From: Flavobacterium psychrophilum
Lineage (GTDB): Bacteria > Bacteroidota > Bacteroidia > Flavobacteriales > Flavobacteriaceae
Length of the DNA: 64,000 nucleotides
Direction of reading: 5' to 3'
NCBI GenBank assembly: GCA_001708385.1
Contig: CP012388.1
Location: 806,001 to 870,000 of the forward strand
The translations under genes and the position numbers were made by a program. The notes below the pieces were generated by a model. It was not told the origin of the DNA and ran no database searches. It saw nothing but the letters and a program-made list of their open reading frames with translations. This document shows, in pieces, positions 1-7,392 of the stretch. Position 1 is the stretch's first letter, and each line of letters starts with the position of its first letter.

Positions 1-1
1 G

Positions 2-409
2 CTGGACGCTTACATTACCAATGTAGACAGGACATTCCGTAACACTAATATGCTGATATGGCATAAGGAATTGTGGCTTATAGACCATGGTGCAAGTCTT
101 TACTTCCATCATTCTTTTGACGATCCTATCGGGCACGCTAAGAGTCCGTTTGGGTTGATAAAAGATCACGTACTGCTGCCACAGGCATCACTTTTAGAAG
201 AAACTGATACCGAATACAAAGCTATTTTAACGGAAGAAAAAATACGCGGCATAGTAAACCTTATACCCGACGAATGGCTTCATTGGGAAGAACTTGAAAA
301 ATCGCCATCAGCCATCAAAGAGGTGTATGTAAGCTTCTTAAAGACCCGTTTAGAGAATTCTGCAATATTTGTAAAACAAGCTACCGATGCAAGAAAAGCA
401 CTTATATGA
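2..409 (+). CDS. HipA-like kinase, C-terminal part (5' truncated by window edge)
   Basis: The frame is open from base 2, so the start lies outside the window; 135 residues are visible. The fragment begins with a kinase-type catalytic stretch (DAYITNVDRT), followed about 16 residues later by WLIDHGAS. These fit the catalytic-loop Asp and the metal-binding Asp of HipA-family kinases, here in the compact form annotated as HipA-like kinase domain proteins. The rest is helical with no membrane segment, so a cytoplasmic location is likely. The last 23 bases overlap the following DUF3037 gene, which argues for co-expression. True HipA proteins phosphorylate glutamyl-tRNA synthetase; the substrate of this compact family is not known to me. 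Family assignment rests on the two motifs and the DUF3037 neighbour. Confidence 0.7.
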   Translation: MDAYITNVDRTFRNTNMLIWHKELWLIDHGASLYFHHSFDDPIGHAKSPFGLIKDHVLLPQASLLEETDTEYKAILTEEKIRGIVNLIPDEWLHWEELEKSPSAIKEVYVSFLKTRLENSAIFVKQATDARKALI

Positions 410-770
410 GTATGCCGTTATTCGCGTGGTGCCAAGGGTAGAACGCGAAGAGTTTGTTAATGCAGGTATAGTTGTATTCTGTAAAAGGCAGCGGTTTATA
501 AGGGTTTTGTTTACTATAGATGAAGCCAAATTAACCATGCTATCGCCTGAGCTTGATGTAGATCAGATACGCCTTAACCTTGAATCGTTTCAGAAGATCG
601 GACAAGGCGCTAAAGATGGCGGCCCTATTTCGCGCATGGAAGTTCCGGAGCGTTTCAGGTGGTTAACAGCTGTTAGAAGTTCTGTAATCCAAACATCAAG
701 GCCACACCCCGGTTTATGCGATAACCTGGAAGACAGGGCACAAAAGCTATTTGAAGACTATGTAATGTAA
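387..770 (+). CDS. DUF3037 domain-containing protein
   Basis: A protein of 127 residues. Its N-terminal part (YEYAVIRVVPRVEREEFVN, then AGIVVFCK) matches what I know of the DUF3037 family, which is usually about 120-130 residues, so the gene is full length. It starts inside the 3' end of the HipA-like kinase gene in another frame, and the two are likely co-translated. The family has no established activity. The genomic pairing with a HipA-like kinase suggests a partner or antitoxin-like role, which is inference only. No signal peptide or membrane segment is visible. Confidence 0.7.
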   Translation: MQEKHLYEYAVIRVVPRVEREEFVNAGIVVFCKRQRFIRVLFTIDEAKLTMLSPELDVDQIRLNLESFQKIGQGAKDGGPISRMEVPERFRWLTAVRSSVIQTSRPHPGLCDNLEDRAQKLFEDYVM

Positions 771-834
771 TATTTGTCCTGAAATACCCTGTTAGTTGTC
801 GTATCTGCACAGCAGTGTTATTGCATTCGTTAAA

Positions 835-842
835 TAACTTTG
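835..842 (+). promoter_or_regulatory. Candidate -7 promoter element for the VOC gene
   Basis: TAACTTTG matches the Bacteroidota -7 consensus TAnnTTTG exactly and lies 25 bases upstream of the ATG at 868. No convincing -33 TTG at 17-23 bp spacing was seen. Confidence 0.5.
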
Positions 843-867
843 TAGTATAACATTAAAAAACCAGACA

Positions 868-1281
868 ATGACAGCCATTAAACAAATTTTTGTAAACCTG
901 CCGGTGAAAGACCTTAACAGGACCGTTGAGTTCTTTACAAAACTGGGCTTTACATTCAATCCTGATTTTACCGATGAAAACGCTACATGCATGATTATTG
1001 GCGAGAACATTTTTGCCATGCTGCTAACAGAAAAATACTTTAGTACTTTTACAAAGAAACCTTTAGCAGATGCTAAAACAAGTACCGAAGTTATAAACGC
1101 ATTTTCTTTAGGAAGCAGACAGGAAGTAGATGACATTACCGAAAAAGCAATTGCAGCAGGCGGTAAACAGTACAAAGAAGCCGAAGATCATGGGTGGATG
1201 TACGGCCGTAACTTTGAAGACCTTGACGGACACCAGTGGGAATTCTTCTTTATGGACATGAGCGCAATGCCACAACAATAA
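868..1281 (+). CDS. VOC family protein (glyoxalase/bleomycin-resistance fold)
   Basis: A 137-residue protein. The N-terminal IFVNLPVKDLNRTVEFFTKL and the C-terminal EDLDGHQWEFFFMD are typical first-strand and last-strand motifs of the vicinal oxygen chelate fold. The length is normal for a single-chain two-module VOC protein. Such small Bacteroidota members (often labelled glyoxalase or lactoylglutathione lyase) have no reliable substrate assignment. Candidate metal ligands include His and Glu in the last motif. The gene stands alone, with its own candidate promoter and a hairpin terminator 18 bases after the stop. Substrate unknown. Confidence 0.8.
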   Translation: MTAIKQIFVNLPVKDLNRTVEFFTKLGFTFNPDFTDENATCMIIGENIFAMLLTEKYFSTFTKKPLADAKTSTEVINAFSLGSRQEVDDITEKAIAAGGKQYKEAEDHGWMYGRNFEDLDGHQWEFFFMDMSAMPQQ

Positions 1282-1298
1282 AGACAATAATATATTAT

Positions 1299-1330
1299 AC
1301 AAACCCGCTTTAGGTGGGTTTTGTTTTTCT
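1299..1330 (+). terminator. Rho-independent terminator after VOC gene
   Basis: ACAAACCCGC, loop TTTAG, then a near-complementary GTGGGTTTTGT followed by a T-rich run. It lies between the convergent VOC and ceramidase-like genes and may serve both. Confidence 0.6.
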
Positions 1331-1341
1331 GTAATCTTAAA

Positions 1342-2016
1342 TTAAGTCTCTAAATTGTTTTTATTAATTAGATAGATGTACTGAAACATGCAAAACGCAG
1401 CAACTGCACCAAAGGTGTGCCAAAGAAAATGAGTACCCCATTCTGTTAGTTGCCAGCCATCGGTCACCCTGAAAGTTAATGCCGCAATAAATGCAAGAAG
1501 TGCAAAACCTACCCATTTGCCATGTTTAAACTGAGTGCTTACAAGATAAGCCAATACAGGAAACAGCACCATACCTGCCATTACTCCGTAATTTATATTG
1601 ATAAACAATTGCATATTTCCGTGCTCTGCCATTTGTGCCCTGCCAAAAAACTGAAAGCACATATATAGCACTATAAAAGCCACAGCATAATACCACTTGG
1701 TAACTTTACCTAAGAAGTAAACACCCGCTGCAACACAAAGTAACATAATCGGCAGCCAGTCCATCATTATAAAAAAGCGCCATTGCCTGAGGCCATGATA
1801 TATAGTTCCGCCAATTCCTCCTATATAAAGTAAAACCACAGCGACAGATAAAAACGTATGTTGTTTAAATTTTCCCCATAATTTTATGGTCCAGTAGATT
1901 GCTATAGCAAGGAAAAAACAGGAAGTAATGGTATTGAGCGGTTCGGGAAAAAGGTGCTGTAGGTTTGTTTCAGCATACAACATACCTCCATCGGGCGGAT
2001 TTTGGTTAAAAAGCAT
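1342..2016 (-). CDS. Ceramidase-like multi-pass membrane protein (CREST-type)
   Basis: 224 residues with about seven hydrophobic segments. Polar residues placed as in the alkaline ceramidase/CREST superfamily are visible: an early Glu (AETNLQ, EPLNT), GTIYHG after the third segment, MDWLPI, and a C-terminal GTHFLWHTFGA with an HxxxH pair. In that superfamily the His, Asp and Ser residues bind zinc and hydrolyse amide bonds in lipids. Flavobacteria make sphingolipids and other N-acyl lipids, so a lipid hydrolase is plausible. The gene is isolated and converges on the VOC gene. The assignment is by motif pattern only; a generic membrane protein remains possible. Confidence 0.55.
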   Translation of the reverse strand: MLFNQNPPDGGMLYAETNLQHLFPEPLNTITSCFFLAIAIYWTIKLWGKFKQHTFLSVAVVLLYIGGIGGTIYHGLRQWRFFIMMDWLPIMLLCVAAGVYFLGKVTKWYYAVAFIVLYMCFQFFGRAQMAEHGNMQLFININYGVMAGMVLFPVLAYLVSTQFKHGKWVGFALLAFIAALTFRVTDGWQLTEWGTHFLWHTFGAVAAFCMFQYIYLINKNNLET

Positions 2017-2234
2017 CGTTATAAGGTTTTCTTTATTTAAAATTAACTAATCTTTTTTTTAGAAGCATAACCCTTTAATAAACAATTAGATATTTAGTAC
2101 AATTTGTATGTTTTGGCAAATATGTGTAAACATATTATTACAATTAAATACATAGGTTTTATAATTTTATACACACTATGTAAAATGTTAAAAAAATTGC
2201 TTTATTTTTACTCACTTTTAAGCGAGCACTATAC

Positions 2235-2783
2235 ATGGAACTTTACATAAAATACAATATTGACATGATGTGTAAAGTCCTGTTGCAGCAACAACTGGAT
2301 AAGTTTAAGATAGATTGCAAGGTTACAGAACCCGGATACGTTAAGTTCAGGGAAAACATTCCAATGGAAACCTACAATGCTCTCATTAACTCCTTAAAAG
2401 AATTTGGTATCGAAATTGTAGATAACCAAAAAAGCATACTGGTACAAAAGATAAAAAATGCAATTATTGAGATGCTTTACGCCGATAAAGGTGTACAGTC
2501 GTTAAAAATTTCTTCGTATCTTAGTGAAAAGCTGGGTGAGAGTTACCGTACATTATCGCAGGTATTCTCTGAAGTAACATTTATTTCGATTGAAAATTTC
2601 ATCATTTTGCATAAGATTGAAAGGGTAAAACAATTACTGTTAACAGAAAACCTGTCTCTTACAGAGATTTCGTTTATGATGAATTATAGTAGTGTAGCCT
2701 ACCTGTCCCAGCAATTTAAGAATATTACGGGTGTAACCCCCACAGCGTTTCAGAAGATTATGAAACAAAAACGCTATGCATAA
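2235..2783 (+). CDS. AraC-type helix-turn-helix transcriptional regulator
   Basis: 182 residues. Roughly the last 100 form an AraC/XylS DNA-binding domain with two HTH units: residues around LKISSYLSEKLGESYRTLSQ, then LTEISFMMNYSSVAYLSQQF, followed by the conserved GVTPTAF end. The N-terminal 75 residues are a small domain not recognised as a classic cupin sensor, so the ligand, if any, is unknown. A single-domain response regulator starts 21 bases downstream, and a phytochrome locus follows. Regulation of or by that light-sensing locus is possible but is inferred from position only. The upstream 200 bases are very AT-rich. Confidence 0.8.
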   Translation: MELYIKYNIDMMCKVLLQQQLDKFKIDCKVTEPGYVKFRENIPMETYNALINSLKEFGIEIVDNQKSILVQKIKNAIIEMLYADKGVQSLKISSYLSEKLGESYRTLSQVFSEVTFISIENFIILHKIERVKQLLLTENLSLTEISFMMNYSSVAYLSQQFKNITGVTPTAFQKIMKQKRYA

Positions 2784-2804
2784 CCATAAATTAAGTTAAT
2801 AACA

Positions 2805-3254
2805 TTGATGCGACCTACAACACTGCACATAATGCTTGCCGATGACGATGAAGATGATCGCCTTTTTTTTAAGGAAGCATTTGAAGAAGTAAAAATTAAC
2901 TACGATATCTCGGCGTTTAACGATGGCGAACAGCTAATGGAACATCTGTACAACGATGCAAATCCGTTACCAGATATTATTTTCCTTGACCTTAACATGC
3001 CACGTAAATCGGGTATAGAATGCCTTAAAGAGATAAGAGCCAACGAACGTCTTAAAAGAATTTCGGTAGCTATCTATTCTACCTCTTCATCAGAACAGGA
3101 TATTGAAGATACATTTGTATCTGGTGCCAACGTATATATTAAAAAACCGAATGATTTTAATATGCTTAAAAAAATACTTAGTGATGTGGTACACATCAAC
3201 TGGCAGTATATTACAGACGGATTAAACAAAGATAGTTTTATCCTTAGTCTGTAA
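2805..3254 (+). CDS. Single-domain response regulator (CheY/Rcp-like)
   Basis: 149 residues, consisting of one receiver domain. The acidic triplet LADDDEDD lies near the N-terminus, the phosphoacceptor is Asp62 in FLDLNMP, the switch Ser/Thr is in YSTSSS, and the conserved Lys is in YIKKP. No output domain is present, so it signals by protein contact, as Rcp1-type partners of phytochromes do. It follows the AraC-type gene closely (21 bases) and is probably co-transcribed with it; a strong terminator follows. It is related to the second receiver protein at 3618 but clearly diverged from it. Confidence 0.9.
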   Translation: MMRPTTLHIMLADDDEDDRLFFKEAFEEVKINYDISAFNDGEQLMEHLYNDANPLPDIIFLDLNMPRKSGIECLKEIRANERLKRISVAIYSTSSSEQDIEDTFVSGANVYIKKPNDFNMLKKILSDVVHINWQYITDGLNKDSFILSL

Positions 3255-3272
3255 GATCTAAACTATATAAAT

Positions 3273-3310
3273 AAAAAAAGGTATCTGCCCCCCAGCAAGA
3301 TACCTTTTTT
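3273..3310 (+). terminator. Rho-independent terminator after response regulator
   Basis: AAAAAAGGTATCT pairs with AGATACCTTTTTT across a short C-rich loop, ending in a T run. It separates the AraC/receiver pair from the phytochrome genes. Confidence 0.85.
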
Positions 3311-3573
3311 ATTTTGTTGGACTTTTTTCCCGATTTACGGCCGTAAAACGAACTTAACAAGTACCATTTGTTATTCTACTAATGACTAACAGAGCAAAAA
3401 TACATCAGCATATTCCTAAAGGGTTATACTATTTTACGCTATCTGTTATGATTTAGAACTAATGTGTGTTAAAATTTATAAATAGGCAAATATCCTGTAT
3501 TCATACGGGATTAATTAACATATGTTTTCTCTAATTTTTTTGTAAAAATTAAATCATGAACTTTTAAAATAAG
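3311..3573. other. AT-rich intergenic region upstream of the phytochrome operon
   Basis: No credible coding frame or RNA gene was seen. The region is AT-rich and ends in a -7-like promoter element just upstream of the receiver gene at 3618. Confidence 0.5.
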
Positions 3574-3581
3574 TATATTTG
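3574..3581 (+). promoter_or_regulatory. Candidate -7 element for the phytochrome operon
   Basis: TATATTTG is an exact TAnnTTTG match 36 bases upstream of the ATG at 3618. It would drive the receiver, heme oxygenase and phytochrome genes together. Confidence 0.55.
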
Positions 3582-3617
3582 TTAAGCAACATCGCTAATC
3601 TAAAATTCACCTGGTAG

Positions 3618-4052
3618 ATGAACCATGAATTCACAATTTTTTACACCGATGACGACCAGGATGATATAGAATTCTTCAGGGAAATAATTAATAGTTTTGG
3701 CAGCGGCTACTCGTTAGTAACTCAAAACAACGGAGACCAGTTATTACATGCCCTGAACAATCCTCCTCCTCACCCACATCTTTTGTTTCTTGACATTAAT
3801 ATGCCCGGGCTTAACGGGCTCGAAGTATTAAAAAAAATCAGGGAATCAAGAAATCCTGAAAATTTACCTATCGTCATGTTCTCCACATCCGGAGATGTAA
3901 ATACCATAAATAAAAGCAGGGAACTGGGTGCCAATTATTATGTTCAGAAATCGAACGTATTTGACCAGCTAAAAAGATCTATAGAGCATACTCTTGCTAT
4001 TAACTGGGGGAGCTTTGTACCCACAGAGAATAATTTTATTTACAATCATTAA
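3618..4052 (+). CDS. Single-domain response regulator next to phytochrome (Rcp1-like)
   Basis: 144 residues forming a lone receiver domain. Acidic cluster TDDDQDD, phosphoacceptor Asp59 in FLDINMPG, switch residues in MFSTSGD, and Lys in VQKSN are all present. The C-terminal INWGSF resembles the tail of the other receiver in this locus. Its stop is 5 bases from the heme oxygenase start, and the phytochrome kinase follows, so this is the likely phosphotransfer partner of the phytochrome by analogy with cyanobacterial Cph1/Rcp1. No DNA-binding domain is present; the downstream output is unknown. Confidence 0.9.
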   Translation: MNHEFTIFYTDDDQDDIEFFREIINSFGSGYSLVTQNNGDQLLHALNNPPPHPHLLFLDINMPGLNGLEVLKKIRESRNPENLPIVMFSTSGDVNTINKSRELGANYYVQKSNVFDQLKRSIEHTLAINWGSFVPTENNFIYNH

Positions 4053-4057
4053 TTACA

Positions 4058-4663
4058 ATGAACGACACAATTTCAACCCCGTCATTTTTAGAAAATCTTC
4101 GTAACAAAACTGCTCAATCTCACGTTGGCCTTGAAGATTTACCGATATCAAAATCGATAATAAACCCAGAGGTAACCAAAGAAGAGTATATTTTGTACCT
4201 TGACCTTATGAAGGATGTTATTAACGATGCTGAAACAAACATATTCCCGTTAACAGCAGCTATTATTACCGACAGTACCGATAGACAAAGGAATCACTTG
4301 TTAGACAATGATTTTAAAGCATTAGGCCATACTAAAAAAACTACTGACGCAAAACCGCTTAGTGCAGGCATTACAAACCTGACACCTGCTTTTGCATTGG
4401 GTATTTTTTATGTACTTGAAGGATCTAACCTTGGTGGAAGGGTTATCTTCAAAAACATTAATACTGCTTTGGGTTATGATGTAGAAAGTGGCGCATCATA
4501 CTTTGCTGGTTACGGAGGTACAACAGGCAGCCACTGGAAAACATTTATTGAGATGTTGACCAAATATGAAGCAGTTAGCGGCAATGCTGATGAAATTATA
4601 GCCGGAGCAGATTATTGCTACAATGCTATAAGTAATTATTTTATAGAAAACTCCCCTAAATAA
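4058..4663 (+). CDS. bphO: Biliverdin-producing heme oxygenase
   Basis: 201 residues, the normal size for bacterial heme oxygenase. The proximal heme ligand is likely His22 (TAQSHVGLE). The distal-helix glycine-rich motif is YVLEGSNLGGRVI, and the C-terminal GSHWKTF is also conserved in phytochrome-linked enzymes. The reaction opens heme to biliverdin, CO and iron using a reductant. The gene sits 5 bases after a receiver gene and 4 bases before the bacteriophytochrome gene, so its main task is almost certainly chromophore supply. Cytoplasmic; no signal peptide. Low similarity to HmuO-type iron-scavenging enzymes and the location make a heme-iron role less likely. Confidence 0.92.
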   Translation: MNDTISTPSFLENLRNKTAQSHVGLEDLPISKSIINPEVTKEEYILYLDLMKDVINDAETNIFPLTAAIITDSTDRQRNHLLDNDFKALGHTKKTTDAKPLSAGITNLTPAFALGIFYVLEGSNLGGRVIFKNINTALGYDVESGASYFAGYGGTTGSHWKTFIEMLTKYEAVSGNADEIIAGADYCYNAISNYFIENSPK

Positions 4664-4667
4664 TTTT

Positions 4668-6932
4668 ATGCAGATAAAAGATATTGTAAACCGTGACATA
4701 GTTAACCTTACTAACTGCGAGCAGGAACCCATACATATTCCAGGTAGCATTCAGCCGCATGGTTTTTTGCTCGGACTTAAAGAAAACTCTTTTGTAATAG
4801 ATTTTTGCAGCGCTAACAGCGAGGAATACATTGGCATCAGCCACACATTGCTTTTAGGCAAAAAATTGCAGGATATTTTTGGTAATGATGTTTTAGCCTC
4901 ACTACAAAAATATATTGCCGATGAGCAAATGCTTTCGTCTTCGCTTTTAAAGCTTACACTTGAGGGAAAAGATTTTCTATGTACCGTTCACAATAGCAAT
5001 GCTACTTATATACTGGAAGCAGAACCGGTAAGTAATAACAACAGGAAGGTAAGCGACGTTTACGACCAAACGTCGCAGTTCCTTCTTTATATGCATGATA
5101 CCCACACTCTTAAAGAACTCTGCCAGCTTGTAGCCAATGGCACCCGCGAAATTACGGGGTACGACAGGGTTATGGTGTATCGTTTTGATAAAGATTATAA
5201 TGGTGAAGTATTTGCAGAGGCCGTTCGCGATGATTTAGAGCCTTTCTTAGGGCTTCATTATCCGCATACCGATATTCCGCCGCAGGCAAGGGAACTCTAC
5301 ATGAAAAACCTCCTGAGGCTGATTACCGACATTGATTATACTCCGGTACCTATTTACACTGTGGATGACAGTACCGAAAAAAATCTTGACCTAAGTCTTT
5401 CAATATTAAGAAGCACCTCACCTATCCATGTGCAATACCTGCATAATATGGGGGTTGGTGCAACACTTACTATATCGCTTATCTATAAAAAGAAATTATG
5501 GGGCCTTATTGCATGTCACCATTATTCTACTAAAAATTTATCACCCGAGATTAGGCTTGCAGCGCAGCTCCAAGGGCATTTTATAACCTCTCAGATTGAC
5601 CTGAGACAGGCGACTGAAGAATATGAAGTGGCGCGAAAAACAAATAGCGATCTCGAAAAAATAAATACTTTTAGCCTTACAGGCAAAGCCGATGGTACGC
5701 TTAACGAACTTGTAAAAGCACCCGGCATTTTAGAGTTATGTAATGCCGCAGGCGTTGCAGTGCTTTTTAACGGTACTATTTACAGAAACGGACTTACACC
5801 CGATAATGACGAAGTGCAGGATATCGCTAACTGGCTTGCTACCTACACAAACAATACTAGTTTTAGCACCGATAAATTAATTGACTACCTGCCCAATAAA
5901 GCAGAAGTATGCGGACAGACATCTGGGCTAATATACCATTCTCTTGATATTGACAGCAACAACTGTATCATGTGGTTTAGGCCCGAAACAAAAACCGAAG
6001 TTAACTGGGGAGGCGATCCTAACAAAGCCATTGTTAAAGATAAAAACGGACTTTACCCAAGGAATTCGTTTAAGCTTTGGAAAGAAATTGTAAGCTGCAC
6101 CAGCAAACCTTGGCTAAGGCCCGAAATAGCTACAGCAGCAACCTATGCCAACAGCCTTCAGCGCCAGATAAATCTGCTTATAATTACGCAGGAAGAAGAA
6201 AAATACCGAAAATTGAGTGAATTGCTTAAAGAAACCAACTCCGAATTGGAGAATATCAACTGGATAAGCACGCACGATCTTCAGGAGCCGCTTAGAAAAA
6301 TTCAGGTGATATCGTCTAGAATATTAAGTAAGGACAAAGAAATATCTGAGGGCGTTCAGGACGCTATACAGCGAATGAACCTTTCTGCAAGCAGAATGCA
6401 AACACTCCTGTTAGATATATTAAAATATACCCGCCTTAAACATACGGATGATGCTTTTAACACTGTAAACCTTAATGATATTATCGACGAACTCCGCGAT
6501 GAAATGTCGGAGACTATTAACGAGAAATCAACTATTATACAATCGGAACAATTGCCAAATGTAAAAGGGATATCGTTCCTGCTGAAGCAATTGTTTGCCA
6601 ACCTGATAGCAAATTCAATAAAATATGCAGCTGTTGACAGAAACCCTTTCATAAAAATTTATGCAAGCCCTGTACCGATGACATACAACGGCATTGACAG
6701 CGATTTTTATAATGTTATACATATAGAAGATAACGGCATTGGTTTTGAATCTCAGTTCTCTGAACAAATATTCAACATCTTTACAAAACTGCATGCTTCA
6801 TCAGAATATAAAGGTTCGGGTGTAGGATTGGCTTTGTGCAAAAAGATAATGCAAAACCATAAAGGTTACATTACAGCCGTAAGTGAATTAGGAAAAGGAA
6901 CTACAATAAGTGTTTATTTCCCTGTTCTTTAA
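4668..6932 (+). CDS. bphP: Bacteriophytochrome sensor histidine kinase
   Basis: 754 residues with classic bacteriophytochrome order. An N-terminal PAS domain (about 15-120) has the biliverdin-attaching Cys17 (NLTNCEQEPIHIPG). The GAF domain (about 140-310) carries HTDIPP with Asp202, where most relatives have PASDIP. The PHY domain (about 325-500) has the tongue motif PRNSF at 464-468. A helical linker leads to a dimerisation/phosphoacceptor domain with His536 in WISTHDLQEPLRK. The C-terminal HATPase shows the N-box (ANLIANSIKYA), EDNGIGFE and GSGVGLALCKK. It would sense red/far-red light and phosphorylate itself, then a receiver such as the adjacent one. It is the third gene of a tight operon and a strong terminator follows. 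The HT in HTDIP instead of AS is a minor deviation near the chromophore. Confidence 0.95.
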   Translation: MQIKDIVNRDIVNLTNCEQEPIHIPGSIQPHGFLLGLKENSFVIDFCSANSEEYIGISHTLLLGKKLQDIFGNDVLASLQKYIADEQMLSSSLLKLTLEGKDFLCTVHNSNATYILEAEPVSNNNRKVSDVYDQTSQFLLYMHDTHTLKELCQLVANGTREITGYDRVMVYRFDKDYNGEVFAEAVRDDLEPFLGLHYPHTDIPPQARELYMKNLLRLITDIDYTPVPIYTVDDSTEKNLDLSLSILRSTSPIHVQYLHNMGVGATLTISLIYKKKLWGLIACHHYSTKNLSPEIRLAAQLQGHFITSQIDLRQATEEYEVARKTNSDLEKINTFSLTGKADGTLNELVKAPGILELCNAAGVAVLFNGTIYRNGLTPDNDEVQDIANWLATYTNNTSFSTDKLIDYLPNKAEVCGQTSGLIYHSLDIDSNNCIMWFRPETKTEVNWGGDPNKAIVKDKNGLYPRNSFKLWKEIVSCTSKPWLRPEIATAATYANSLQRQINLLIITQEEEKYRKLSELLKETNSELENINWISTHDLQEPLRKIQVISSRILSKDKEISEGVQDAIQRMNLSASRMQTLLLDILKYTRLKHTDDAFNTVNLNDIIDELRDEMSETINEKSTIIQSEQLPNVKGISFLLKQLFANLIANSIKYAAVDRNPFIKIYASPVPMTYNGIDSDFYNVIHIEDNGIGFESQFSEQIFNIFTKLHASSEYKGSGVGLALCKKIMQNHKGYITAVSELGKGTTISVYFPVL

Positions 6933-6953
6933 TTTACAGTAAAAACAAAACAT

Positions 6954-6989
6954 AAAAAAGCCCTGATAAATATTTATCAGGGCTTTTTT
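6954..6989 (+). terminator. Rho-independent terminator after bphP
   Basis: A near-perfect inverted repeat with arm AAAAAAGCCCTGATAAA, ending in six T residues. It is symmetrical, so it can also stop leftward transcription of the small gene at 7010. Confidence 0.9.
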
Positions 6990-7009
6990 ATGTAGAAACA
7001 ATACGATTA

Positions 7010-7174
7010 TTACTTATTGTTTAGTTTTTTCTGAGCTGCTCTTTCTTTATAAAGTTCTATAGCACCACCGGTTACCCAGTACATTACAAAAGGTACAAGG
7101 AACATCATTAACCAAAAGCCTATTGAGATGATGGTAAGGAAAGCTAGAAAACCTAAGTATTGTGTAAATTCCAT
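7010..7174 (-). CDS. 54-residue single-span membrane peptide, function unknown
   Basis: Reading leftward from the ATG at 7174 gives 54 codons and a TAA at 7010. The N-terminal half is hydrophobic (MEFTQYLGFLAF, then FWLMMFLVPFVMYWV) with one or two membrane spans, followed by a charged tail ending KKLNNK. The hydrophobic-then-basic composition and clean stop before the bidirectional terminator support a real gene. I do not recognise the family; similar small membrane proteins occur upstream of metabolic genes in Flavobacterium as hypotheticals. No neighbour suggests its role. Confidence 0.6.
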   Translation of the reverse strand: MEFTQYLGFLAFLTIISIGFWLMMFLVPFVMYWVTGGAIELYKERAAQKKLNNK

Positions 7175-7295
7175 TTTTCAGATTGTTTGAATTCAGCCCC
7201 AAATATAAGGCGAATATTTATTTTAACCAACAACTGCTACTTAAAATGAGTATAAATTATTTAGCAAATCATTTTTTAAACCTGTGTATAATGCG

Positions 7296-7303
7296 TATTT
7301 TTG
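7296..7303 (+). promoter_or_regulatory. Candidate -7 element for fumC
   Basis: TATTTTTG matches TAnnTTTG. It lies 89 bases upstream of the fumC ATG, leaving an 80-base leader that ends in an A-rich stretch rather than a Shine-Dalgarno sequence. Confidence 0.45.
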
Positions 7304-7392
7304 GCAGGCTCTTAAAAGTGCCCGGCACACGTTCAGGCACTTAGGCAGCCATTAGCTTTAACAAACAAATACAACAATAAAACATTCTGAAA

